Below, piece by piece: positions 1 to 8,767 of a stretch of 64,000 nt of DNA (the stretch's first letter is position 1; every line of letters begins with the position of its first letter). The DNA comes from Vibrio mytili (GTDB lineage: Bacteria; Pseudomonadota; Gammaproteobacteria; Enterobacterales; Vibrionaceae): assembly GCF_000830505.1 (NCBI RefSeq), contig NZ_JXOK01000008.1, forward strand, positions 62,001 to 126,000. Direction: 5' to 3'. Made by a program: the position numbers and the translations under genes. The notes beneath the pieces were generated by a model that ran no database searches, was not told the DNA's origin, and saw only the letters and a program-made list of their open reading frames with translations.

Positions 1-1647
1 CAGCTTGTTCCCCCAAAAGCAGTCGGCATTATTGTTGATGGTGTTGTTGATAACACTTTAGATACAAACACATTAGTCCTTTGGTTGTTTGGGTTAGCCC
101 TTCTGGCTTTCATTATTTATGGATGTCGAATTCTTTGGCGTATTTGGCTGTTTGGTGCCAGTTGGGAACTGGGGACCATTCTACGCAATAAGCTCTATCG
201 GCACCTCTCCTCTCAACCTCCTCGATTCTTCGAACGTTATAAAACTGGCGATTTGATGGCACGCGGAACTAACGATGTACGCAACATTGTTACGACAGCT
301 GGTGAAGGTGTACTGACTGCCGCTGATTCCTTAATTACTGGGATCGCAGTGTTCATTATCATGGTTACCCAAATCAGCTGGAAACTAACTTTAATGGCAT
401 TACTCCCAATGCCTTTTCTTGCCATTGTTATTTTCTATATCGTGCGTATTCTCCACTTGCGTTTTCGCACGGCTCAGGAAGCCTTTTCTACCATGTCTGA
501 CATGACACAAGAATCACTCAACGGCGTTCGCATGTTGAGAGCCTTTGGCTTAGAAGAGCAAGAACAAAAACGTTTTGAAGAAGTTGTTGAAGATACTGGC
601 GATAAAAATATCGCGGTAGCCAGAGTAGATGCACGCTTCGATCCCGCCATTCAATTAACGATTGGTCTTTCCTTTTTACTCAGTATCGCTTCGGGAGCCT
701 ATCTTGTTGATAAAGGAGAAATAACGCTAGGCGATTTAACGGCATTTAATATGTACCTCGGGTTAATGATTTGGCCCATGCTCGCGTTCGCCTTCTTGTT
801 CAACATTCTCGAGCGAGGTTCAGCAGCATGGAACCGCCTACAAGAGATTTTTGATGAGAAGCCAGAAATTGTCAGTGGTGATATACCATTAGAAAGTAAA
901 CCACTTCCCCTCAACATCAACATTGATGAATTTCATTGGTCAAAGGATTTACCACCCGCCCTTGTCGATGTCGATATCTGCTTAGAACCGGGACAGATGT
1001 TGGGAATAGCCGGACCTGTTGGGAGTGGTAAATCCACCTTACTCACACTGCTTTTAAGGCAACATGAATTAGAGAAAGGTAATATAAAACTTGGCGATGT
1101 TGATATCAAAGAAGCTAAGCTGACTGAGTGGCGACAACGCTTTGCGGTGGTCAATCAGACACCATTTCTCTTTTCTACGTCTATTTTCGACAATATCGCA
1201 CTAGGCAATCCGAGCGCCAACAAAGAGCAAGTTTATGAGGCAGCAAAACTGGCATGCGTTCATGAAGATATCGAGAAATTTCCAGAAGGTTATCAAACTG
1301 AAGTTGGTGAAAAAGGTATCACACTCTCCGGTGGTCAAAAGCAGAGAATTGCAATAGCACGAGCAATGTTACTTAATGCTCAAATTCTGGTTCTGGACGA
1401 TGCTCTGTCAGCAGTAGATGGGAGAACGGAACACCAAATTTTGCAAAACCTTGAAACTCATTATCGCGATCAAGCGTTAATCGTTATTGCACACCGATTA
1501 ACGGCATTAGAAGCGGCAGATGAAATCATTGTGTTGAATCAAGGAAATGTCATCGAACGTGGCCCTCATTATTCATTACTTGCCCACCAAGGTTGGTATG
1601 CAGAAATGTTCCAATACCAGAAACTTGAACAGGCAATGGAGGAGTAA
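1..1647 (+). CDS. mdlA: MdlA-like ABC transporter half (5' end outside window)
   Basis: This is one half of a heterodimeric type I ABC exporter: an N-terminal transmembrane domain followed by a nucleotide-binding domain. The frame is open to the first base, so the gene starts upstream; about 548 residues are present and roughly 40 are missing against the usual ~590. The Walker A is GPVGSGKST and the signature is LSGGQ. The Walker B reads LVLDDALSAVD, with Asp in place of the catalytic Glu, so one of the two ATP sites of the MdlA/MdlB pair should be degenerate. The partner gene follows after 3 bases. The natural substrate is not known; assignment rests on the pairing and motif pattern. Confidence 0.85.
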   Translation, partial: QLVPPKAVGIIVDGVVDNTLDTNTLVLWLFGLALLAFIIYGCRILWRIWLFGASWELGTILRNKLYRHLSSQPPRFFERYKTGDLMARGTNDVRNIVTTAGEGVLTAADSLITGIAVFIIMVTQISWKLTLMALLPMPFLAIVIFYIVRILHLRFRTAQEAFSTMSDMTQESLNGVRMLRAFGLEEQEQKRFEEVVEDTGDKNIAVARVDARFDPAIQLTIGLSFLLSIASGAYLVDKGEITLGDLTAFNMYLGLMIWPMLAFAFLFNILERGSAAWNRLQEIFDEKPEIVSGDIPLESKPLPLNINIDEFHWSKDLPPALVDVDICLEPGQMLGIAGPVGSGKSTLLTLLLRQHELEKGNIKLGDVDIKEAKLTEWRQRFAVVNQTPFLFSTSIFDNIALGNPSANKEQVYEAAKLACVHEDIEKFPEGYQTEVGEKGITLSGGQKQRIAIARAMLLNAQILVLDDALSAVDGRTEHQILQNLETHYRDQALIVIAHRLTALEAADEIIVLNQGNVIERGPHYSLLAHQGWYAEMFQYQKLEQAMEE

Positions 1648-1650
1648 TAG

Positions 1651-3426
1651 ATGAAACAAAGCAGCACATTTAAGCGGTTACTTTCTTATCCATTGTCACA
1701 ACCCAAACCCATGTTTAAAGGGTTTTGCTTACTGTTTATCGCTGCGTTAGCAAGTGCCAGTGGTCCATGGCTGATTCAATATTTTATCGATGAACACATC
1801 GCGAAAGGCGAATACGGGCAAAATGTATTGATTCCTCTGGTTGCTGGCTATCTGCTCCTTCAAATCATTGCCGCCGTATTTCAATATCTTCAATCATTAC
1901 AGTTTAGTATTGTAGCGGCAAATACGATAAAAATGATTCGTAAGCAGGTTTTCTCCGGTGTCATCAAACAGCCGCTGTCGGCTTTTGATTATACCCCTGC
2001 GGGCAAGCTTGTTTCTCGAATCACCAACGATACCGAGTCCCTTCAACAGTTTTATGAGTTACTCATTGCCACTGTGGTAAAAAACACCGTGATGATTTTA
2101 GTTATGCTGGGTGTGATGTCCCTGATGAGCTGGAAACTCACGCTTGTTGTTCTTGCGTTGCTTCCAGTCGTTATCGGCTTTATGTGCCTATTCAAAATAT
2201 TAAGTACCCAAAGTTATCGAAAAATGCGGGATTTACTCACCGACATTAACGCCAACTTAAGCGAATCTATTCAAGGTATGAGTGTGATTCAGTTAATGCG
2301 GCAGGAAGAGCGTTTTAATAAGCAGTTTAACGATCTGACAGCAGAGCATTTAGTCGCTTCCAAGCAAGTGATTCGTTTGAACGGCTATTTACTGCGACCG
2401 CTAATGGATCTACTTGCAGGAATTGCGCTGCTTTGTTTGGTCGCAATTTTTGGCTTCAACGGGGTCGAGTTGATTGGTGTGGGTGTGCTATACGCCTTTA
2501 TCAGCTACCTAGCCCGTGTAACCGAACCTTTGATCGAAATGACGCAACAACTCGCCCTACTCCAGCAAGCTTTAGTTTCTAGTGAGCGAGTATTCGAACT
2601 TATCGACGCAAACGAACAAACCTATGGTCAAGACGCTCAGCCGTTGCAAACAGGACGTATAGAAATCAATAACCTCACCTTTAGTTATGACGGTAAACAG
2701 AACGTCCTCAACAACCTATCCTTGTCGGCAAACCATCAGGACTTTATTGCTTTAGTCGGACACACAGGTAGCGGGAAAAGCACCTTAGCGTCGCTGTTAA
2801 TGGGTTTCTATCCAACGAAAACGGGTGTGTTAAAGATTGATGACCGCCCGATAAATATGCTGAGTAAAGAGGTTCTGCGTAAAGATGTCGCCATGGTCCA
2901 GCAGGATCCTCACATCCTTCCAACATCAGTACGAGAAAACGTCTCGTTAAACCGAGATGTCAACGATTCACAAGTTTGGGATGCGTTAGATAAGGTGGGG
3001 TTGTCTGAGCAAATACGCCGTTATCCAAATGGCTTAGACACTCAGTTAGGTCAGGGTGAAACCAACCTTTCATCTGGCCAGAAGCAACTACTGGCTCTCG
3101 CTCGCGTTTTGGTTGCGAAACCGAAGATCTTAATTCTGGATGAAGCGACCGCGAATATTGACTCTGGGACAGAAGCTTTAATTCAGAGTAGTCTTAAAGT
3201 ACTTCGCCAAAACATGACCTTAGTCGTTATCGCTCATCGTCTCTCAACAATATTAGATGCAGACCAAATCGTGGTGCTCCATCATGGTGATTTAGTTGAG
3301 AAAGGCACGCATAAAACGCTACTGCAACAAAATGGGCGATATGCCCAAATGTACCAATTGCAGCAAGCAAATAGACAACTAAGGCAACTAGAGTCAGAGA
3401 CAAAGCCGTTAGAAGAAGCCGTTTAA
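1651..3426 (+). CDS. mdlB: MdlB-like ABC transporter half
   Basis: This is the partner half-transporter, 591 residues, with about six membrane segments in residues 20-310 and a nucleotide-binding domain after about residue 340. Walker A is GHTGSGKST and Walker B is ILILDEATANID, which keeps the catalytic Glu that the preceding protein lacks. Its signature is LSSGQ rather than LSGGQ. In a heterodimer the MdlB Walker motifs meet the MdlA LSGGQ to form the competent site. It starts 3 bases after the mdlA stop, so the two are cotranscribed. A terminator-like hairpin follows the stop. The transported compound cannot be read from sequence. Confidence 0.88.
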   Translation: MKQSSTFKRLLSYPLSQPKPMFKGFCLLFIAALASASGPWLIQYFIDEHIAKGEYGQNVLIPLVAGYLLLQIIAAVFQYLQSLQFSIVAANTIKMIRKQVFSGVIKQPLSAFDYTPAGKLVSRITNDTESLQQFYELLIATVVKNTVMILVMLGVMSLMSWKLTLVVLALLPVVIGFMCLFKILSTQSYRKMRDLLTDINANLSESIQGMSVIQLMRQEERFNKQFNDLTAEHLVASKQVIRLNGYLLRPLMDLLAGIALLCLVAIFGFNGVELIGVGVLYAFISYLARVTEPLIEMTQQLALLQQALVSSERVFELIDANEQTYGQDAQPLQTGRIEINNLTFSYDGKQNVLNNLSLSANHQDFIALVGHTGSGKSTLASLLMGFYPTKTGVLKIDDRPINMLSKEVLRKDVAMVQQDPHILPTSVRENVSLNRDVNDSQVWDALDKVGLSEQIRRYPNGLDTQLGQGETNLSSGQKQLLALARVLVAKPKILILDEATANIDSGTEALIQSSLKVLRQNMTLVVIAHRLSTILDADQIVVLHHGDLVEKGTHKTLLQQNGRYAQMYQLQQANRQLRQLESETKPLEEAV

Positions 3427-3447
3427 TCTACCCATTCGCACAGACGA

Positions 3448-3476
3448 ACACCTGCAAGTCACATTGCGGGTGTTTT
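3448..3476 (+). terminator. Rho-independent terminator after mdlAB
   Basis: An inverted repeat (ACACCTGCAA with TTGCGGGTGT, one G-T pair, six-base loop) is followed by TTTT. It lies 20 bases after the mdlB stop. Confidence 0.75.
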
Positions 3477-3613
3477 CTCAACATTTATTGATATAATCCC
3501 TCGCTATCTAGCCCAAGGTCGTTGTAGAATCACATCGAACTTCAGCTCAACGCCTACTATATTCTCATGAGCTGATTACCTGATACTGCATATTAATCTC
3601 ATGAACAAAGTCC

Positions 3614-4162
3614 ATGGATAAAGATAAGTTTACTAACATCTACCGTTTGCCTGGCTCAATTCAAATACGCATCGGCAAGTGGCAAAAAACGTTTCGCGGC
3701 ACCTCTGATTTAGTTTTGCATCAGGCGTTGATGGAGCGTAACAAACAATTTAAGAAACCAGACTTCCTTCCTAAGGGCTGGTGTATTAAACCCATTGATG
3801 AAAAAGATATTACCATTACCCATCATGGCAAATACATCCAAACTGTCATGCGTACAATGCTAGACAGAAAAGTATCCTATAAACGACTTTTTCTTTCTCG
3901 TATGAATGAAGAACAAGGCGAAAAAGTACTTCATAGCTACAAGCAGGAATGGGTACGTAAACATAATCAGATCGCGAAAAAATACAACCAAATAAAGAAA
4001 AAGCAGTTTTTGAACTTAGCCAGAGAAGAAGAGGAAACGCTTTACCCTTCGATTGAAAAAGGCGAATTTGATAAAACACTGTGGAATAAACTTGTGGTAT
4101 CCGCATTTGGTCCACAAAAGAAATACAAAAACCCCCACTACGTTCGCAAAGCCGACTTCTAA
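3614..4162 (+). CDS. Hypothetical basic protein, 182 aa
   Basis: I do not recognise a functional family. The protein is soluble and strongly basic (many Lys/Arg throughout), with no signal peptide, no membrane segment and no obvious enzyme motif. The N-terminal 60 residues look compact (TNIYRLPGSIQIRIGKWQKT) and could be a small nucleic-acid-binding fold, but that is a guess from charge alone. Start is the first ATG in frame; the ribosome site is weak. Coding quality looks genuine because the frame is long and stop-free, and the codon choice resembles the neighbours. It stands alone between the mdlAB terminator and a convergent small gene. Confidence 0.7.
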   Translation: MDKDKFTNIYRLPGSIQIRIGKWQKTFRGTSDLVLHQALMERNKQFKKPDFLPKGWCIKPIDEKDITITHHGKYIQTVMRTMLDRKVSYKRLFLSRMNEEQGEKVLHSYKQEWVRKHNQIAKKYNQIKKKQFLNLAREEEETLYPSIEKGEFDKTLWNKLVVSAFGPQKKYKNPHYVRKADF

Positions 4163-4240
4163 CTTTCATCGCAGAAGCCTCTATATACATAAGCTTTTAG
4201 ATACCAACTTTTCCCAAAGCGTAAGCGGTCCGAGTTGATA

Positions 4241-4268
4241 TAGGCTCCATGAGTGAGTTAGGAGCCTA
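4241..4268. terminator. Stem-loop between convergent genes
   Basis: TAGGCTCC and GGAGCCTA form an 8-bp perfect stem around a 12-base loop, midway between the convergent 182-aa and 70-aa genes. There is no clear T-run on either side, so terminator function is only suggested by position. Confidence 0.4.
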
Positions 4269-4279
4269 ACAATCCAATA

Positions 4280-4492
4280 TTAATGTCGAGCGTCCACACC
4301 AAACTCACTGTCTTTATAGATATCCGCTAGTGATTTCTTCTTATCTTTAGCTGTACGCGTCTTCTTAGGTTGATAATGATATTCTTGCTCTTCCAATGCT
4401 TGTTCGTGCTCTTTTGCAGATTGAACAAACTCTGAATTCGCAAGCGCTTGTTGGCGTAAGCGGTTTACTCTCTCAAGGGTTTCCCACAACAT
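4280..4492 (-). CDS. Hypothetical small charged protein, 70 aa
   Basis: A short hydrophilic protein, probably largely helical, with a Glu/Gln-rich middle (HEQALEEQEYHYQPKK) and a Lys-rich stretch after it. It has no membrane segment and no Cys. The reason to accept it is an excellent ribosome binding site, GGAGGTGATGT directly before the ATG at 4492. No function can be assigned. It is transcribed alone, convergent with the upstream 182-aa gene and in the same direction as the permease gene beyond. Confidence 0.65.
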   Translation of the reverse strand: MLWETLERVNRLRQQALANSEFVQSAKEHEQALEEQEYHYQPKKTRTAKDKKKSLADIYKDSEFGVDARH

Positions 4493-4740
4493 ACATCACC
4501 TCCAAACTTCATTGATATAGCACTGTATATAACAACAGTATTATTTGAAGATTCCTCCACGTCAACTTATTCGCTCAATCTTTGTACTAATGAAAAAACG
4601 CTATCTTAAACAGGTTAGAAATACCGACGTTAATAGAGCCACCATTCTCTGCTTTATTTTTCTTAACTTACAACATAAGTATATGAACAAAATAAGAATT
4701 CCGCTAATTTCTTACAAAACAATAAGCAAAATTCTGAGTA
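4493..4740. other. AT-rich intergenic stretch
   Basis: No supported gene is seen. A plus-strand open frame runs through it but crosses the permease terminator and has no ribosome site. The promoter of the 70-aa gene should lie in the left part. Confidence 0.5.
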
Positions 4741-4770
4741 AAAAAAAGCCAACGAGCAGAACTCGTTGGC
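4741..4770 (-). terminator. Terminator of the aromatic amino acid permease gene
   Basis: Read on the minus strand, GCCAACGAG-loop-CTCGTTGGC is a perfect 9-bp stem with a 5-base loop followed by a run of seven or more T. It lies 35 bases beyond the permease stop codon. Confidence 0.88.
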
Positions 4771-4804
4771 TTTCAATGTTAACTGGCGTTGACCATTAAC
4801 CTCA

Positions 4805-6010
4805 TCAACCTAAAGCAGGTAACACTCCTAGAGTTATTAGCACCTGTGCCATAACAATGCCTATACCAGCGATACCGGTAAGAATCAGCGCCCCATGTCC
4901 ACCAGCAACACGATACTCAGCCTCAAACTCATTTGAACGTCGGACTTTGACCACCATGACTAAGGGCAGAAAAATCGCCAGGATTGCCAACGCTATCGCT
5001 GCATAACCTAATGCCATAATGAACCCTTGAGGGTAAAACAGGGCAAACCCCAACGGCGGTGTGAAGGTAATCAAAGCCGCCAATACGCGATTTGGTTTTT
5101 CATTTTTACCTTTAATCGTATCGCCCAAAAACTCGAATAAACCTAGACTCACACCGAGGAAAGACGTCAATAGTGCCAAATCAGCAAACACACCAACAAT
5201 ACTTCCAAGGTTCGATTGATGCACCGTTTGCGATAGCTGACCAATCAGCGCACTTAAACCACCGTTTTCGATCAACGTGTTTTGGCTAACTACGCCTAAA
5301 GTAACAATCTGCCAAAAGATATAAATGACGAGTGGAATCGTAGAGCCGACAATAACGGCTTTTCGTAAAGATGATGTATCACCATCTAAATAATTAACGA
5401 TTGCAGGAATGCTTCCATGAAAGCCGAAGGATGTAAAAATAACAGGGATAGAGGCAACGATTAAGCCTTGTTCAATAGGCATGCTTAATAGGTAGGACTC
5501 TGTTACGTTGGGTGCTAAGAAAAACAAGACGGCGACCATCGCGGCAAGTTTCATCGCAAAGAGCACGCGATTCACTTTATCTACCGTACCCGTCCCAATC
5601 GTCACGACCAACGTCACGAGCAGAGTAAAAATTATCGTCGCTGTAGGCCCGGAGATATCAAATGCAAACCATTCTAACAAACGGTCACCAAATTGCGCCC
5701 CGCCACCAGCAATGTATGCGGCACACAGAGAATAAAAAAGAAATAGCATCGCGAAACTGGCTACCCACTTTCCTTTTTTCCCCAAAATTTGCTTAGCCAA
5801 GGTATGTAATGTCGCACTGCTATCTGCATACTGGTGTAGCTCAAGCATAAGAAGAGCGGTAAACGCCATTAATGCCCATAAGCTAAACATAATGGCGAGG
5901 GAGGTAGAAAAACCAATGCCCGCAGAGGCCAGAGGAAGAGCCAACATACCGGCTCCAATTGTAGTTCCTGCAATAATGAGGGTACTACCAAACACTTTAG
6001 ATCGACTCAT
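4805..6010 (-). CDS. Aromatic amino acid permease (HAAAP family, TyrP/Mtr-like)
   Basis: A 401-residue inner-membrane protein with about 11 hydrophobic segments. The N-terminus GSTLIIAGTTIGAGMLALPL is the typical first segment of the hydroxy/aromatic amino acid permease family (TyrP, Mtr, TnaB, SdaC), which carry out proton-driven uptake of tyrosine, tryptophan or related amino acids. Length matches TyrP/Mtr (about 400-415). The exact substrate cannot be decided from sequence. The gene is monocistronic, with its own terminator downstream and a 200-base upstream gap before the next minus-strand gene. Confidence 0.85.
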   Translation of the reverse strand: MSRSKVFGSTLIIAGTTIGAGMLALPLASAGIGFSTSLAIMFSLWALMAFTALLMLELHQYADSSATLHTLAKQILGKKGKWVASFAMLFLFYSLCAAYIAGGGAQFGDRLLEWFAFDISGPTATIIFTLLVTLVVTIGTGTVDKVNRVLFAMKLAAMVAVLFFLAPNVTESYLLSMPIEQGLIVASIPVIFTSFGFHGSIPAIVNYLDGDTSSLRKAVIVGSTIPLVIYIFWQIVTLGVVSQNTLIENGGLSALIGQLSQTVHQSNLGSIVGVFADLALLTSFLGVSLGLFEFLGDTIKGKNEKPNRVLAALITFTPPLGFALFYPQGFIMALGYAAIALAILAIFLPLVMVVKVRRSNEFEAEYRVAGGHGALILTGIAGIGIVMAQVLITLGVLPALG

Positions 6011-6217
6011 GTATATTTATCTTTACAACCAAATTAATTATTGTCAGCATCAAATTAGGCACGATTACCTCTATTTAATACCATATGTTTATTCGGGTGA
6101 ATTTTGTAGGATCTTAATAGTAAGATCAAGCAAACTGTAAGGATAAAAAACCATAAATGTAACGTATAGTTTACACTGACATATATCTCTTTAGAGTAGG
6201 AGCATTAGCCGGGAATT

Positions 6218-6820
6218 TTAGCTGGCAATGTCTAATACATTGTCTCGGACACCATTAATACGAAACCAACCCGCGACACTGTATCGCTCAGCATTTGTGG
6301 CAAGAACTTCATGCGGAAATTGTTCAGAGAGAAACACCAAAAGACGACCACCTTTAGGCGGCACCTTGGCAATCAGTTTATCCGCTAGATCATAAACGAC
6401 CAGTTCACCCGCATCTTCTTCGTTCCACGCTTCATTAAGATAAAAAACTGTGGTTAAACGACGATTTTCATTGCCTTTAAAACTGTCAAGGTGCTTTTTA
6501 TAGAAATCCCCTGCTTCGTATTTCGCAAAGTGCGCTTCATATTCAAACAAGCCCAAGAACAGATGACGGTTAACCTCATTACGGAGTTCTTCCATCTTGG
6601 TTAAGTAATCCTCAACCGGAGCGCCCATTTGTGGCGTCAACCACTGAATTTTATCACTTCGAATAGAAGCGATTCGAGTGGCATCTTCTTTTCGACCAAT
6701 ACGTGCTTTACTCCAATCCTCAGGGAGACATCCCCTTAAACGAGCAACGTCATTTTCAGATAAGAAATCATCCCAAATATAAAATCCATGAGTCGCTAGA
6801 GCGTCGATCAGTTCGTTCAT
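6218..6820 (-). CDS. 2-oxoglutarate/Fe(II)-dependent oxygenase (SM-20/prolyl-hydroxylase-like)
   Basis: A 200-residue soluble protein with the full facial triad of 2OG-Fe(II) oxygenases: H110-x-D112 in KKHLDSF and H170 in EQFPHEV, followed by R179 (NAERYSV), which would bind 2-oxoglutarate. The order and spacing fit the P4Hc/SM-20 type of the double-stranded beta-helix fold. Such enzymes hydroxylate protein or small-molecule substrates; the substrate here is unknown. It is divergent from the LysR-family gene at 7106, with a 285-base shared upstream region, so that regulator may control it. Confidence 0.85.
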   Translation of the reverse strand: MNELIDALATHGFYIWDDFLSENDVARLRGCLPEDWSKARIGRKEDATRIASIRSDKIQWLTPQMGAPVEDYLTKMEELRNEVNRHLFLGLFEYEAHFAKYEAGDFYKKHLDSFKGNENRRLTTVFYLNEAWNEEDAGELVVYDLADKLIAKVPPKGGRLLVFLSEQFPHEVLATNAERYSVAGWFRINGVRDNVLDIAS

Positions 6821-7105
6821 CTTGTTTGTTTAATCGTTTGAGTTGGAGCGTTGGTATACGTAATCCAAGCCACTGCGGCAAATGCGATTTTTTGTCGCAA
6901 CGACAAATGAACTGGTCGAGCTAACAAAACGTAAATAGACCCGGTTAAGCGACAGTGACCACGTTAAATAATGCCGACTGAAAGCAACAATTTATTTTGG
7001 TAATAACCGATTAATAAAGGTTTATATCCTATATAATTCTGATACTTGAGTATAATGCCATGTTACTGATATGATTAAACAAACAAAAATAACACCAAGT
7101 TAAAC

Positions 7106-8050
7106 ATGGACTACCTCGCCCTGTCGCGCATTAGCCTCAAGCACCTCACGGTGCTACATATACTACTGACTACCCATAGTGTCACCCAAGCGGCTGAGTG
7201 CCTTTGTGTTACTCCCTCAAGTGTGAGTAAAACACTCAGCCAATTACGTGATCTACTTAAAGATGAGCTATTTTATCGTGATGGTTCGCATTTGGTTCCG
7301 ACACCCTATGCTCTGTATATTGGCCCATCCGTACACGGTATTCTTTCAAGTACTCATGGACTTTTGCATAAGGGTGAATTTAATCCCGCGTATTATCAAA
7401 ATAGCTTCGCATTAGCCATGCGTGAGAGTTCATTTGAATTGTTTGCACCGATACTGCACCAGCTCTCTCTGCAACTAGGAAATCAAGCTCATATCAATGT
7501 GTACGCAAAAGAAGAAATGAGTTTTGAAGCATTGTTAAGGGGACAAATCGACTTGTTACTACTTCCACACGATCTAAGTCAGCCCCCCACCCAGAACAAG
7601 GACCTCGTATGGCAAACCATATTTAAAGATGAAATGGTCTGCTTGATGAGTGAGTCAAACCCATTAGCTGAGAGTCAGCTTTCTTTAGAAAAATATCTCT
7701 GCGCCCGCCATATAGGAATACACGATAAAGATCTTGCAAAACCATACTTCGAACAACACTTGAAGCAAAAACAACTTAAAAGAAACATTGCCATGCGTGT
7801 GGCAGATTTTGGTGCAGCAGCAGTAATGTGTCAGCAGTCTAACTATCTGTTTACTTGTTCTAAACTTTGGGCAAATCGTGCATTGCAAGCACAAGGGTTG
7901 GTACAACGTGAACTGCCATTTGATTATGGAGAAGTGGCTTATAGCCTGATCTGGAGCCGATCAAGCTTAAATGACCCGGCATTACGATGGCTACAAGAAC
8001 AATTAATCTCAGCTTGTGAAGTCATTGAATACAAAAATCAAATGTCGTAG
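7106..8050 (+). CDS. LysR-family transcriptional regulator
   Basis: A 314-residue LysR-type regulator. The first 70 residues form the winged helix-turn-helix (SVTQAAECLCVTPSSVSKTL is the helix-turn-helix core), and residues about 95-300 form the periplasmic-binding-protein-like effector domain. The class usually controls an adjacent divergent gene and itself; here that is the 2OG-Fe(II) oxygenase. The effector is not predictable. The start at the first ATG puts the DNA-binding helix at the normal distance from the N-terminus. Confidence 0.87.
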   Translation: MDYLALSRISLKHLTVLHILLTTHSVTQAAECLCVTPSSVSKTLSQLRDLLKDELFYRDGSHLVPTPYALYIGPSVHGILSSTHGLLHKGEFNPAYYQNSFALAMRESSFELFAPILHQLSLQLGNQAHINVYAKEEMSFEALLRGQIDLLLLPHDLSQPPTQNKDLVWQTIFKDEMVCLMSESNPLAESQLSLEKYLCARHIGIHDKDLAKPYFEQHLKQKQLKRNIAMRVADFGAAAVMCQQSNYLFTCSKLWANRALQAQGLVQRELPFDYGEVAYSLIWSRSSLNDPALRWLQEQLISACEVIEYKNQMS

Positions 8051-8767
8051 ATCTTGCTGATCATTATCAGTAATTGACTTGATGAGTTATAAGGATTTAG
8101 TGGCAAATAGAGAACGTACAAGCAAACGCTAAACATGAGCGTTATAGAAGTAAAATGCTTCCCCACTGGATACCACAGGTGTCAAAACCGTAATGTCTAT
8201 GTATCAAATCGAGCCGAAAGTGTCAGTAAGCCATTTGTTTTTATTTGTACCAAAATGACACTTTATAATGCTCGCAATGGGGGCATTTCTTTAAGCCAAA
8301 CAACGTTGTTCACGATTCGGAACAGTGTCGAATAAATGCATCAGATGACGAGTTAAAAAATTGACGTTAACCATCTGAACTAGAATGAATTTTAGCGACA
8401 ACATTAAGTAACAACTACTGAAAAAATCAACACGTCACTTTTCCAAACTGGAAATTAGCAACTGATAACTTAAACACTTCCAGTTTGACCCGCCAGTAAC
8501 GACAAACAATAAAAATATCGCTAAACATTATTTCTGGTTTGCCGACACACTGAGCATGGAAATGTTATCTATTGATTAATTGATATATACATTGATGATG
8601 AGGTACTCTAAACCTATTGGTCAAATCGCACGATAGTAGATCAACGTAAATGAACGCTTATGGCACAATTATGCACATCCACAAAACATTGGTAAGTTAT
8701 CTAAACCTAAATGCACACTTGTGCTTATTACCTGCTGCGTTGTTAGGTGATGCAAGGAGCAAACGTC
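8051..8767. other. Long intergenic region with two inverted repeats
   Basis: No convincing gene is found in about 700 bases; a 66-codon plus-strand frame at 8135 has no ribosome site. Two structures stand out. AAAGTGTCA (8217-8225) and TGACACTTT (8256-8264) flank a 30-base segment. CAAACTGGAA (8444-8453) and TTCCAGTTTG (8478-8487) form a perfect 10-bp inverted repeat. Both precede the GGDEF-EAL gene and could be operators or a small transcript. Confidence 0.45.

Noticed and set aside
4545-4799. 84-codon plus-strand frame before the permease gene end
   Set aside because: It crosses the clear minus-strand terminator at 4741-4770 and has no ribosome site.
8135-8335. 66-codon frame in the long intergenic region
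   Set aside because: There is no ribosome site and its sequence contains one of the inverted repeats; protein composition is not convincing.
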